Assembly: GCA_900540345.1 (NCBI GenBank)
Contig: UQFK01000005.1
Location: 1-64,000, forward strand
Reading direction: 5' to 3'
Source of the DNA: an uncultured Eggerthella sp.
GTDB taxonomy: Bacteria > Actinomycetota > Coriobacteriia > Coriobacteriales > Eggerthellaceae
Length of the DNA stretch: 64,000 bases
Shown here: positions 8,141 through 17,618 of the stretch, one piece after another
Layout of the letters: the number at the start of each line of letters is the position of its first letter
Numbering within the stretch: position 1 is the first letter of the stretch
Program-made: the position numbers and the translations under genes
The notes under the pieces: model-generated
What the model saw: the letters and a program-made list of their open reading frames with translations, nothing else
What the model was told of the DNA's origin: nothing
Databases searched by the model: none

Positions 8141-9862
8141 CTACGAACGCAAACCCCTATCGAACGCCAGAAGCATCCGATAGCGCTCGTTATTCTTAGC
8201 AAGAAGCGCAGGAGTGCTGTCCATGACAAGCGTCCCCTTTTCAAGAAACATCACACGATCGAATGCATCGATGCCTTGCAGATGATGCGTGATCATGAGT
8301 AGCGTTTTATGCTCAAACGACGCAAGAATCGCATCGAGAATCCGTTGCTCTGTAACAGGATCGAGTCCGACCGTTGGTTCATCGAGGATGACGATCGGGG
8401 GATCTTGTAAGAGCACACGTGCAAGCACAAGGCGCTGACGTTGTCCTCCTGAGAAATTCAACCCTGCTTCATGAGCAATAGTCTCGAGCCCTTCTGGAAG
8501 CGACTCGACATATGTTTTCAATCCGACCGCATCAAGCGCTCGCCACGCTTCTTCAGCCGTCGCATCAATTTTCCCAATGCGCAGATTATCCATGATGCTC
8601 ATCGCGAAAACGTAACTATCTTGTGAGATAAGACCGATATAGTTCCAGATATCATCACGTAACTCCCCGAGCGAGACACCACCGAGCTCGACACTACCCT
8701 GCGTTGGCTCAATATCACCATGTATCAAATGCGCCAAGGTAGTTTTTCCTGAGCCACTCTTGCCCAAGATCGCAACCTTTTGCGCATAAGGGATCGCGAA
8801 CGAAAGATCATCCAATACCAAACGATCAGGATCATAGTAATACGATATTTCTTTAAAACGCAGGTCAAATGGCTCTTTTGGTACGATATTAGACGTCGCT
8901 TCTCGAGATGCGACGTCTAATAATCCTCGTGAAGCACATCGCTTAATGGATTCACGATGCGAAATACCTTCCTCGACTTCACGAGAAAGCGGAATGAACA
9001 GCTCAATGAGCGGAAAGAATCCAAATGCTGCAGCAACGATCCAATCTGCTGTTCCACCTGCCACTGCACCAAAGCGGTTTGTAGTGCACCACACAATGAA
9101 GATAAGCGCCATAAGCAAAAGTACCTGGATGAGTAGCAGTCTCCAACGATCAGCACGCTCGATCACGCGCTCTTCGGTTCTAACACGATCAAACTCATGC
9201 ATAAAACATCTCGTTGTTTCAGCGCCTCGCCCTGCAATCGCGATATCTTGCGCTCCAAGCACGTGGTCGGTGACGCTTGAATAGAGCAACGCACGATCAT
9301 CGTTGGTCCGCTTGATACGCGCACGCGCGAGCAGTGCTGAGAGCAGAGGAATGACCACACAGAGTAAAACGAGCATTCCAAGGGTAAAGATAAACATACC
9401 GATCGAATAAACGCCTGCGATTACAACGAGCAAAACCCCTGCAAGCCATGCGATGAGAACGGGAAAGACCGTACGTAGATAGAGGTTTTGCATATGCTCA
9501 ATATCACTCGCAAGTGCACCAAGTACCTCACCTGTCTTCCAGCCGTGGTCATTACACAGGTGCGCCTGGACAACCAAAAAGAGCTGATGGCGAAGATGAG
9601 AGGTAAGGCGAAGTACCCAATCGTGACTCTTCAATCGTTCGAAGTAACGTGCGATCGGTTTACCAAGTCCAAATATCTGAACGAATGCAAGCGGGATATT
9701 GAGCATCAAAAGTGAAAAAGCGTTATCCGCTGAGGCGCTGATAAGGTATCCCGCAACGAACATAAGACCGACCGCGAACACCACACCTATCACACCAAGC
9801 GCAAGAATAGCCGCAAGAAGTTTCTGAGAAGACGCGAGGTTTTCTTTGATCCACGTGATCAC
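8141..9862 (-). CDS. cydC: ABC transporter CydC (cysteine/glutathione export, cytochrome bd assembly)
   Basis: CydC is one half of the heterodimeric CydDC exporter, which moves thiols across the membrane and is needed for cytochrome bd assembly. The first ~320 residues form a six-helix membrane domain. The nucleotide-binding domain has Walker A GKSGSGKT, signature FSGGQRQR, Walker B IVILDEPTVGLD and the H-loop MITHH. The GTG start overlaps the cydD stop (GTGA). Naming as CydC rather than CydD follows gene order and partner length; both halves are similar. Confidence 0.87.
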   Translation of the reverse strand: MITWIKENLASSQKLLAAILALGVIGVVFAVGLMFVAGYLISASADNAFSLLMLNIPLAFVQIFGLGKPIARYFERLKSHDWVLRLTSHLRHQLFLVVQAHLCNDHGWKTGEVLGALASDIEHMQNLYLRTVFPVLIAWLAGVLLVVIAGVYSIGMFIFTLGMLVLLCVVIPLLSALLARARIKRTNDDRALLYSSVTDHVLGAQDIAIAGRGAETTRCFMHEFDRVRTEERVIERADRWRLLLIQVLLLMALIFIVWCTTNRFGAVAGGTADWIVAAAFGFFPLIELFIPLSREVEEGISHRESIKRCASRGLLDVASREATSNIVPKEPFDLRFKEISYYYDPDRLVLDDLSFAIPYAQKVAILGKSGSGKTTLAHLIHGDIEPTQGSVELGGVSLGELRDDIWNYIGLISQDSYVFAMSIMDNLRIGKIDATAEEAWRALDAVGLKTYVESLPEGLETIAHEAGLNFSGGQRQRLVLARVLLQDPPIVILDEPTVGLDPVTEQRILDAILASFEHKTLLMITHHLQGIDAFDRVMFLEKGTLVMDSTPALLAKNNERYRMLLAFDRGLRS

Positions 9863-11583
9863 GCCACGTCGCCTCCTCGCAACGCACTGACAAGCTGGAT
9901 GAAATGCTCACCTAAATCGCGCAGCTCATCGGGGGTCCCCTCTTCAACAATAGTGCCCTCATCAAGCACAAGCACCCGATCGAACGAATCGATCCAATGC
10001 AAACGATGGGTAGCAAAGATAACAAGCTTATCCTTCATCACCTCGAGCATCGCTTGTTTGAGCTCATATTCTGTCTCGATGTCCAAATGCGCAGTAGGCT
10101 CATCAAAGAGCATGATCTTGCGCTTTGTATCAAGCACTACGCGCGCAAGTGCAATACGCTGTGCCTGACCACCTGAGAGTCCCCTACCACCTTCACCGAT
10201 AAGCGTATCAAGACCTTGTGGCAAACTTGCTACCAAACTTTTTAGCCCTACTACTTCTATGGCATGCTCAATCTGCTCTGGAGTGGCATTTGGCTCATAG
10301 AATGTAAGGTTCTCGCGCAATGAGAGCGCAAAAATATAAGGATCTTGCGGGATATAGGCGATCTGATCTTGCCATCCAATATGCCGAAACGTATCGAGCG
10401 TGCATTTATCATCGAGCACAATGGAGCCTGATGTTGGGTCTTCGAGGCCCGACAGAATGCGTAATAGCGTACTTTTGCCCGACCCGCTCACACCGATGAG
10501 CCCAATAATCTGTGAACCCTTACATTCAAGCGAGATGCTCTTGAGGGCTACGACGTCACCATAATGCTTCGAAAGATCATTGATATGAAGTGTACTCTGC
10601 TTATTCCATGTTGGTATAGCACAATGAGGCGGCAAGTTTTTCGTTGCCTCAAATATCTCGTTTATAGATCGAAGCGAATTGGCTCCATCGAGTGACGCGT
10701 GATAATCAGAGGCGAATTCACGAATTGGCCTGAAATATTCTGGGGTCAAAATGAGCACGAAGAGCGCAGGCAATAGCGCGAGCGAGCCATCGATAAGACG
10801 CAGACCAAGCATGATCGACACCGCAGCTATAGCGAGCGTCGCGAATAGATCGAGCACCGAACCTGAAAGCGTGGCAGTGCGCAGCGTTCGCATGGTCGAC
10901 TCGCGAAAACGTTCGCTTACCGTAAAGACTCGTTGCGCATATGTTTTTGAGACCTCAAAGGTAGAAAGCGTCGAAACCCCCCGAACAGAATCGATGAAGT
11001 GATTCGACATCACTTTGAAACTCGCATGTTGTTCACGTCCGCGATCAGCTGTTGTCTTGCCGATCAAAATCATGAGTAACACCATCGAGGGCAACAAGAT
11101 AATGACAACGACACCAGAGACCCAATCTGCAAATGCGATCATGATAGCAAGCATGAGCGGCACTACGATCATGCTCACAAGCTTTGGGAGCACAAGCTCG
11201 AGATATGTTCTTACTTTATCGATACCATCGAGCACGAGCGCACCGGTCGAACCAGTTCCAAACTGCTGAATTGCAGGGGCTCCGGTACGAAAGATCGAAA
11301 AGAGCAATCGCTCACGCATGGCATCAGTACATTTCGTCGCATATGAGCTAATGAAAGCTTCGCGCATATTCGAAACGATACGAACAGCAACAAACGCGCA
11401 CGAAAAGAGCGCAAGATAAGACAAAACATCAGGAAAAGACGCACCTTTCCATAACTGAACAAGAGCATGAGAAAGACCGAAAGCTTGCACGAAGATACAG
11501 AGCGCTTCAGAAAGCGAAAACAGCACAAGACAAAACAGTGCCATAGCAATCTTTGGAAGTTGCAGAAGTTCCCTATCGAACAC
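9859..11583 (-). CDS. cydD: ABC transporter CydD (cysteine/glutathione export, cytochrome bd assembly)
   Basis: This is the second half of the CydDC exporter, 574 residues with an N-terminal membrane domain. The ATPase domain shows Walker A GVSGSGKST, signature LSGGQAQR, Walker B IMLFDEPTAHLD and FATHR. The GTG start at 11583 has only a weak AGGAT upstream and follows the punA stop by eight bases, so translation may depend on read-on from punA. Its place ahead of cydC, cydA and cydB supports a role in oxidase maturation. Confidence 0.87.
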   Translation of the reverse strand: MFDRELLQLPKIAMALFCLVLFSLSEALCIFVQAFGLSHALVQLWKGASFPDVLSYLALFSCAFVAVRIVSNMREAFISSYATKCTDAMRERLLFSIFRTGAPAIQQFGTGSTGALVLDGIDKVRTYLELVLPKLVSMIVVPLMLAIMIAFADWVSGVVVIILLPSMVLLMILIGKTTADRGREQHASFKVMSNHFIDSVRGVSTLSTFEVSKTYAQRVFTVSERFRESTMRTLRTATLSGSVLDLFATLAIAAVSIMLGLRLIDGSLALLPALFVLILTPEYFRPIREFASDYHASLDGANSLRSINEIFEATKNLPPHCAIPTWNKQSTLHINDLSKHYGDVVALKSISLECKGSQIIGLIGVSGSGKSTLLRILSGLEDPTSGSIVLDDKCTLDTFRHIGWQDQIAYIPQDPYIFALSLRENLTFYEPNATPEQIEHAIEVVGLKSLVASLPQGLDTLIGEGGRGLSGGQAQRIALARVVLDTKRKIMLFDEPTAHLDIETEYELKQAMLEVMKDKLVIFATHRLHWIDSFDRVLVLDEGTIVEEGTPDELRDLGEHFIQLVSALRGGDVA

Positions 11584-11591
11584 AACGTATC

Positions 11592-12437
11592 CTATTTCAA
11601 ACGAGACAAATCGCCGAGGAAGCCGTTCATGAGCGCGGCAAATGCAGGTGCTACCTGTTTGGCAACATCCATAACCTCATCAGAGCTTGGATCAGAGCCC
11701 TCAATGCCACATGCCATATTCGACACGAGCGACAAGCCCATCACGCGCATCCCGACATGGCGTGCTGCGATCACCTCTTCAACAACACTCATTGCCACCG
11801 TATCTGCACCCCACGAAGCGAACAGGCGCACTTCAGCTGGCGTCTCAAAATTCGGTCCGAGCAAACCAAGATACACCCCTTCGTTTACAACCACCTCTTC
11901 GCGTTTAGCCACAGCGAGCAGAAGCGCACGTAACGCAGGGTCATAAGCATCAAGCATTGGAACGAAGCGAGGAGCTATCGCATCCCCTTCAATATGCGCG
12001 ATAGGATTACGTCCAGTAAAATTGATATGGTCTTTCATAACACAGAACGAACCAACCTTGAACGCGGAGTTCAACGCGCCGACCGCATTGGTGGTGACAA
12101 GCGTATCGACACCAGCAGCATGCATCGCCCAAATAGGAAGTGCCACATCTTGCGCGCTCACTCCTTCATAACCATGCAGACGGCCTTGCATACAGAGCAC
12201 CCAAACATCACTTTTCGGAACACGACCGAGCACGAATTGACCTTTATGCCCTACAGCCGTTGACATCTTCATATCAGGAAATTCCTTATACGATAAAGCC
12301 TTTTTCTCTTCGAGCGTATCCGCATATGAATTGAGACCGCTGCCCAACACGAGAGCGCATATAGGCTTCTTGTCAGCCATGAATGCTCTGAGTTGCAAAG
12401 CGGTGCGATTGATCTGGGACTGCAGCATATTGCTCAT
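11592..12437 (-). CDS. punA: Purine nucleoside phosphorylase (trimeric class)
   Basis: It phosphorolyses inosine and guanosine-type nucleosides to free base and ribose-1-phosphate. The 281 residues fit the trimeric PNP family. VLGSGLNSYAD is the phosphate loop, followed by GHKGQFVLG, MQGRLHGYEG, the GPNFETPAEVR motif, and AMSVVEEVIAARHVGMRVMGLSLVSNMACG. The last motif has Cys where many members have Ala (SNxAAG). The ATG is preceded by AAGGAG. It is the first gene of the transcription unit leading into cydDCAB. Confidence 0.93.
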   Translation of the reverse strand: MSNMLQSQINRTALQLRAFMADKKPICALVLGSGLNSYADTLEEKKALSYKEFPDMKMSTAVGHKGQFVLGRVPKSDVWVLCMQGRLHGYEGVSAQDVALPIWAMHAAGVDTLVTTNAVGALNSAFKVGSFCVMKDHINFTGRNPIAHIEGDAIAPRFVPMLDAYDPALRALLLAVAKREEVVVNEGVYLGLLGPNFETPAEVRLFASWGADTVAMSVVEEVIAARHVGMRVMGLSLVSNMACGIEGSDPSSDEVMDVAKQVAPAFAALMNGFLGDLSRLK

Positions 12438-12461
12438 GGGGCTCCTTATCGTCTTGGAAGG

Positions 12462-12490
12462 ATTATACCGCTCTGCTCACTGTTCACCTA
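12462..12490 (-). promoter_or_regulatory. Probable promoter of punA-cydDCAB
   Basis: A consensus TATAAT (12462-12467 on the complement) stands about 25 bases before punA. The -35 region at 17 bases is poor (TAGGTG), so an activator may be involved; that part is inference. Confidence 0.5.
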
Positions 12491-12506
12491 CGCGCGTCAC
12501 CATATA

Positions 12507-12541
12507 GAAAACTGGCTCTCCAAAAGGAGAGCCAGTTTCAA
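12507..12541 (-). terminator. Terminator after gadB
   Basis: AAACTGGCTCTCC and its complement flank a four-base loop. A-rich and T-rich arms make it usable in both directions; on the minus strand it ends the gad transcript. Confidence 0.92.
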
Positions 12542-12574
12542 GATCGATTCTTTTACTGTGCTTATACGCTTTGA

Positions 12575-14017
12575 TTAGCGGCCAGAATGATCGAACTTCT
12601 TATTGGAGATGTTCGTATCAGCAGAACCGATCACGGTCGCATTGTCGAGATTTGCGATTTCTGCTTTCATGTCCTTCAAGAACTTATCAGCCATGGTCAT
12701 CGAGAGATCTGCACGCGTAACGATACGCTGGCACGTGACATCCTGCATGTTTGCAGGCAGCGGATATGCAGGAACCTGCCAACCGTGCATACGCAGACGA
12801 TCGTCAAGATCATAGAGCGTCCACTTCTTGCCCGCCTTAGGATCAAGGCTCCAGCAAAGGATCGGGATCTCAGTCGCCTCTTCGTACATGATAAAGATAC
12901 CAAGATCCTTGATTCCCTGAACCAGATGACGTGCTACATCAAGCGTACGCTTCTGGATCTCTTTGAATCCTTCAAAGCCATTGCGCATGAAAACGTAGTA
13001 CTGACCGATGATCTGAGAAGCAGAACGACTAAAGTTAATAGCCATCGTTGCCTCTTGACCGCCCAGGTAGCTTACCCAGAAAATCAGATCCTCAGGCAGT
13101 GCCTCCTTGGAGCGCCACATGACCCAGCCAATACCCGGGTAAACCAAACCATACTTGTGACCAGAGGTCGAAATGGACCATACATTAGGCAAACGGAAGT
13201 CCCACTCGAGATCAGGCTCAAGGAATGGAGCAACCATAGCACCAGATGCGCCGTCAACATGAATACGAACAGGAACAGCTGCGGTCTTGTTGTATTCGGT
13301 CAAAGCAGCATCGATGCCCTTAACATCATCGTAGCAACCGGTATAAGTAATACCAAGCAGAGCCACAACGCAGATCGTGTGATCGTCAACGAATGGCATG
13401 CACGATTCTGGTGTCATATAGAGATGCTCTGCATCCATCGGAACGAGTCGCATTTCGATGTCCCAGTAGCGGCAGAACTTCTCCCAACAGATCTGATAGC
13501 CAGAAGTGATGACCAGATTTGGGCGATGGTCACTATAGATATCGATACCCGCTTTCTTTGCGAGTGCCTTCCAGCGGAACAATGCCGCAAGACCACCCAG
13601 CATGCAAGCTTCCGAAGATCCGACCGTTGAGGTGCCCATAGGCTCTTCATTCTGATCTGCATGCCAAAGATTCTGGATGATCTTGACGCAGCGGTTCTCA
13701 AGGTCTGCGGTCATAGGATATTCATCCTTGTCGATCGCGTTCTTATCGAGCGTCTCCTTCATCAGCTCTGTTGCTTCTGGCTCCATATAGGTTTGAACGA
13801 ACGTACAAAGATTCTGATGAGCATTGCCTTCGGTGCCAATGTACTCGCGAATGATCTCACTTGCGATACGTGGTTCGATTGGTTCTTTGTTGAGCTCGGT
13901 TTCAGGCATCTCAACGTCTGAAGCATAGCTGCCAAAGATCGGAGTGGTGTACCTCGTCTGAGAATCCATTTCTGCGAGTTCCTCGCTCGTGACAAGCTTT
14001 GCGTCTTTTACTGTCAT
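12575..14017 (-). CDS. gadB: Glutamate decarboxylase
   Basis: GadB converts glutamate to GABA and CO2 with consumption of a proton in the cytoplasm, the enzymatic half of glutamate-dependent acid resistance. The 480 residues carry the PLP-lysine motif SISTSGHKYGLVYPGIGW, the cofactor-contact motif HVDGASGAMVAPF, and GTSTVGSSEACMLGGLA. The ATG at 14017 follows AGGAGGAG closely; upstream in-frame codons are basic and not family-like. It lies downstream of gadC in the same direction, 147 bases apart, with two small hairpins in the gap. Confidence 0.96.
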   Translation of the reverse strand: MTVKDAKLVTSEELAEMDSQTRYTTPIFGSYASDVEMPETELNKEPIEPRIASEIIREYIGTEGNAHQNLCTFVQTYMEPEATELMKETLDKNAIDKDEYPMTADLENRCVKIIQNLWHADQNEEPMGTSTVGSSEACMLGGLAALFRWKALAKKAGIDIYSDHRPNLVITSGYQICWEKFCRYWDIEMRLVPMDAEHLYMTPESCMPFVDDHTICVVALLGITYTGCYDDVKGIDAALTEYNKTAAVPVRIHVDGASGAMVAPFLEPDLEWDFRLPNVWSISTSGHKYGLVYPGIGWVMWRSKEALPEDLIFWVSYLGGQEATMAINFSRSASQIIGQYYVFMRNGFEGFKEIQKRTLDVARHLVQGIKDLGIFIMYEEATEIPILCWSLDPKAGKKWTLYDLDDRLRMHGWQVPAYPLPANMQDVTCQRIVTRADLSMTMADKFLKDMKAEIANLDNATVIGSADTNISNKKFDHSGR

Positions 14018-14164
14018 GATAATCTCCTCCTGTTTTCTTCGGTTCCTTAACCGAAATGCTAATAAACCCTTTTTCCTTGTGTTATACGCGATATCTACGA
14101 TCTGTGTCTGCGAATCACCTCGCTTATTTGTGATTCTTCCTTTATGCACGAGATCAGAGCGACT

Positions 14165-15799
14165 CTAGGAGTCGGAACCTGAAGGAGGTGCTTTAGGTGT
14201 AGCAGGATCAGCATGCGCTGGCGTTTGTGCCTGAGCTGCAGCAACCGTAGCTTGCGAGGTTGTATTCCCTGCTGCCACCTGTGCTGCCATCTTCTTCGAC
14301 GGAATAGTCGGTGGCTCATGGTCGATACCATTATTCCAATGGTGGCGCAAGGCATACACGACAAACGGAATCGCTACTGAGACAATCCAACAGATCAACA
14401 GTGTTGCCACGTACACCATTCCCGATTGCGCATCGAGCTGACTTGGAGGGAAGAACGATACGACCAATGCAAACAGGGTGAGCAATAAGCCACATCCTGC
14501 AACGATGCATTTTCCTACTGTTCCTCCAAAGACATTGAAGGCACGTACGTGATCTTTGCCCTTGAATATCAACTTAAAATAGCCAAGGAAGAATAGCACG
14601 TAACCAACAAGATAAATAACAACCGTCAAGCCAACAGCAGTGAGATACGAAATAGATGAACCAGAATCACCAGAAAGCGCCATTGAGCCGCAAAGAACCG
14701 CGTCCCAAATAGTAACGATTATGCCTTGAATCACCACGATCTTAATAGAGACACCATGCTTATTCGTCTTTGCTAAACTGCGCGGAATAATGCCTTCATT
14801 CGCGGTGTCAAGCAGCGCGCGAGAAGGACCGACGATCCACGAAGAGATCTCTGCGAGAACACCTGCGGCAAGCAGGAATGCAATCACGTAAACGATCCAG
14901 CCGCATCCAAAGTGAGCATCAAAGATGTTAGCGAACGCTTGAACAACACCCGTACTCAAGTTCGCATCAAGCTGTGCTGATGTCATAGTCATCGCAACCG
15001 CAAGACCACCAAGCGTATCGAGCACGATCGTCAGAACACACAGAACAATCATGACAAGTGGATAGATCTTGCCAGGATTCTTCAGCTCGTTAACATGCGA
15101 TGCACTTGCCTCAACACCAGCAAACGCGAGGATAAACGAAGCAAAGATAACAAGCGTTCCTACCTGAGTGAAATCAGGAATAAAGCCATCCGCCTCGAAT
15201 TGAAGCTGAGAAACACCACCTGTAGCCAGGAATGCCACCAGTCCAATGAGCAAGACAACAGCTGGAAGCAGAACGCCTCCAAAGAAACCAACTTTTGCAA
15301 TACGTGCAGTAAGCTTTGTTCCCCCGAGCTGCGTTAGCGTCAATCCCCAAACGATGATCGCAACTCCGATGAACATAACCAACGGGTTGTTATAGAGTGC
15401 ATCCCAGCCAACGATATACGAAATAGCCGCCAAAACGAAGAATGCCATGGTGACAAAACCAACGGTGATCTGGAACCACTGGTAAAAGAGAGCCGAGAAG
15501 CCCCAACGCTTACCAAGCGTATTACCAACCCACGCGAAAATACCACCATTCTCCCAGCCTTTTACCGTTGCCATCTCAGCAGCAACCAGCGCTACTGGCA
15601 AGAACCAGAAAACGCCACCTAGGATCAAGAAGAAGATCAAGTGAAGACCTGAAGAAGCAAAATTCGGATATGCGTAGACTGTCATAACCATCGATGCTGT
15701 CATCGCAAAGAATCCGAAGAAGCCAAGCGTTTTAAGCGCTTGCTTATTCGTAGCGCCCGACGAGCTTGCAGACGCGACAGGTTTACTTGTGTCACTCAT
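14165..15799 (-). CDS. gadC: Glutamate/GABA antiporter
   Basis: GadC exchanges external glutamate for cytoplasmic GABA so that GadB can remove protons from the cell. The 544 residues align with the E. coli family along most of their length: LGFFGFFAMTASMVMTVYAYP, GGVFWFLPVALVAAEMATVKGWENGG, TQLGGTKLTARIAKVGFFGGVLLPA, GVEASASHVNELKNPG and LAEISSWIVGPSRALLDTA. About twelve membrane segments are visible. The last ~50 residues are Ala/Pro/Thr-rich and do not look like the pH-sensing C-plug of E. coli. I start at MSDTSK because AAAGGGG lies at proper spacing upstream. Confidence 0.93.
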   Translation of the reverse strand: MSDTSKPVASASSSGATNKQALKTLGFFGFFAMTASMVMTVYAYPNFASSGLHLIFFLILGGVFWFLPVALVAAEMATVKGWENGGIFAWVGNTLGKRWGFSALFYQWFQITVGFVTMAFFVLAAISYIVGWDALYNNPLVMFIGVAIIVWGLTLTQLGGTKLTARIAKVGFFGGVLLPAVVLLIGLVAFLATGGVSQLQFEADGFIPDFTQVGTLVIFASFILAFAGVEASASHVNELKNPGKIYPLVMIVLCVLTIVLDTLGGLAVAMTMTSAQLDANLSTGVVQAFANIFDAHFGCGWIVYVIAFLLAAGVLAEISSWIVGPSRALLDTANEGIIPRSLAKTNKHGVSIKIVVIQGIIVTIWDAVLCGSMALSGDSGSSISYLTAVGLTVVIYLVGYVLFFLGYFKLIFKGKDHVRAFNVFGGTVGKCIVAGCGLLLTLFALVVSFFPPSQLDAQSGMVYVATLLICWIVSVAIPFVVYALRHHWNNGIDHEPPTIPSKKMAAQVAAGNTTSQATVAAAQAQTPAHADPATPKAPPSGSDS

Positions 15800-15967
15800 C
15801 TCATCCACCCCTTTCAAACTCATGCAGCATTAAACTGCCCTTTCAACTTGCCTTAAGGATTACACAACATAATTTGAAATGGATTGCTTTGTAGGGCTGC
15901 TGTAAGATTCGTCAGATAGATGTTGCCTTTAGGAAACGGGATGAAAACAGCGAGCTTGTCAGGCAAA

Positions 15968-16009
15968 ATAAAAGACCTTGAACGAGTTTGCTCATACAAG
16001 GTCTTTTGA
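15968..16009 (-). terminator. Terminator after the APC transporter
   Basis: AAAAGACCTTG and its exact complement enclose a 16-base loop, with A/T tails on both sides. It separates the APC gene from gadC. Confidence 0.8.
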
Positions 16010-16040
16010 TTCGATTACGCTGAATACTCATCAGCTTGTA

Positions 16041-17450
16041 TCACTCCATTGAAATAGTGCGTTTGAAGATACGCGTCGCAAGCAAATAGTATATGATGCC
16101 GACCACGATCCATACCGCACCTATGAGATGCGCTGTGGGGTCAAGCGATGCGAAGATACTTGCGACAATAATGACACCTATAATCGGGCATATAAGATAA
16201 CGAACTAGATTGGTTCTATCCTTTCGCTTAATCCAGAAGAGCCAAAAGACACACACGTTCAAAAGAATGTATGAGCCGAGCGCTCCAAAGTTGACCACTT
16301 TTGCAAGACCATCCATACCGATGTTCAAGAAGAAAGGTAAAAGCACAAGCGAAAGCCCGGATACAAAGAGCGTTGCCACCATGGGCACCCCGCGTTTCTG
16401 ATCCATCTTTGCAAGCGGACTTGGCAGCGATCCGCTCTTGCCCATAACATAAAGAACACGCGAAATAGATACTTGTGCAACCAAGCCGGTGAAGACACCT
16501 TGAGCAAGTGCAACAGCAAGTGCGCAAAGCTGACCGAACCAGGTACCTCCTACAAGCTCGGCAATTAGATAGAATCCATTGGTCTCATCTGAGCGACATA
16601 ATGCTCCTGAAGGATCGACGCATGTCGCAATATAGCAGGTGAGTGCAAAGAGAATCGCAAGAATGATAACCATGATCATCATGGCTCGAGGAGGTCCCTT
16701 GCGTTCATTCTTTGCCTCTTCAGTGAGGGTCGCAACACAGCCAAATCCAACAAATGAAAAGACTGCAAGAGAGACCGCGCTCATCATCGAGGGCATAGTG
16801 AACTTCGAAGGATCGAAGAAAGCATCGAGAGTGAAGCCAGAAGTAGCCGGATGCGAGAGAACGTAGCTTACCCCAAAGATAAGAAACATCGCAAGTACGA
16901 TACATTCGCAAATCAGTGCGATCTTGTTCACTATCATCGTGGTCTTAATGCCACGTGTAGAGACCACGAGCACGATACCGAGAAAGATAAGACACCAGCC
17001 CCAAACCGGAATGGCCGGCACATAATGATTGAGCGGCTCGGCAGCAATAATGAAGACCATATCTGGAGAAACAAGATACTGCAAGAGCATAAGCCAACCC
17101 GCAATAAAGCCGATCGCTTTGCCGAGACTCTTCGATGCATATGTGTAGATCGACCCTGATGAAGGAAAAGCCTTGATCATGATGCCGAACGAGAGCACCG
17201 TGAAGAACATCGCTACGAATCCGATCAAATAGGCAAGAGAAGGCATGCCGTTCGATGCGTTTGCTACACCGCCAAAAATACTGAATGGCGCAATAGGTAC
17301 CATGAAGATCAGGCCATAGATGACCATATCGAAAACAGACAGTGTCTTCTTGAACCCATCGTTTTGCGAGGATGATTTATCTGTTTGCCCCGAAGATCGT
17401 GCAGACGTATTTCGCAGAGAGGTTGGAGTATTTTGATCGTTTTGAGCCAT
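16041..17450 (-). CDS. APC-family amino acid/polyamine permease (PuuP-like)
   Basis: A 469-residue integral membrane protein of the APC superfamily with about twelve hydrophobic segments after a polar Ser/Thr/Gln-rich N-terminal tail of ~33 residues. Motifs FPSSGSIYTYASKSLG, FSFVGFGCVATLTEEAKNERKGPPRAMM, ISRVLYVMGKSGSLPS and VVNFGALGSYILLNVCVFWLFW resemble the putrescine importer PuuP and relatives. The substrate cannot be read from sequence; polyamine or amino acid uptake is the best guess. AAGGAAG precedes the ATG. It lies just upstream of gadC with its own terminator, so it is probably a separate unit in the same acid/amine neighbourhood. Confidence 0.8.
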   Translation of the reverse strand: MAQNDQNTPTSLRNTSARSSGQTDKSSSQNDGFKKTLSVFDMVIYGLIFMVPIAPFSIFGGVANASNGMPSLAYLIGFVAMFFTVLSFGIMIKAFPSSGSIYTYASKSLGKAIGFIAGWLMLLQYLVSPDMVFIIAAEPLNHYVPAIPVWGWCLIFLGIVLVVSTRGIKTTMIVNKIALICECIVLAMFLIFGVSYVLSHPATSGFTLDAFFDPSKFTMPSMMSAVSLAVFSFVGFGCVATLTEEAKNERKGPPRAMMIMVIILAILFALTCYIATCVDPSGALCRSDETNGFYLIAELVGGTWFGQLCALAVALAQGVFTGLVAQVSISRVLYVMGKSGSLPSPLAKMDQKRGVPMVATLFVSGLSLVLLPFFLNIGMDGLAKVVNFGALGSYILLNVCVFWLFWIKRKDRTNLVRYLICPIIGVIIVASIFASLDPTAHLIGAVWIVVGIIYYLLATRIFKRTISME

Positions 17451-17462
17451 AATCTTCCTTCG

Positions 17463-17491
17463 CTTGACACCTTGAACAATACCAGGTCAAG
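17463..17491. repeat. Inverted repeat in the APC gene leader
   Basis: CTTGAC(AC)CT and AGGTCAAG flank a short spacer 13 to 41 bases upstream of the APC start codon. It could be an operator or a leader hairpin; nothing in the sequence decides between these. Confidence 0.4.
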
Positions 17492-17582
17492 AATCAAATG
17501 AAGATTTTGGCAAGCAAAGCGTATCAAAAGCGTTACGAAATTGACTCTGCCCTCGTATCTTTTAACCCTTATCAGCTGTATC

Positions 17583-17613
17583 TAAAGAAAAAGCTGGCCA
17601 TAAGGCCAGCTTA
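17583..17613 (-). terminator. Terminator after tmRNA
   Basis: AAGCTGGCC-ataa-GGCCAGCTT is followed on the minus strand by a T-rich run (TTTTTCTTT), six bases past the encoded CCA of tmRNA. Confidence 0.88.
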
Positions 17614-17618
17614 GATCA

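Noticed and set aside
12587..13630. Long plus-strand frame opposite gadB
   Set aside because: Shadow of glutamate decarboxylase; no start signals and no recognisable domain.
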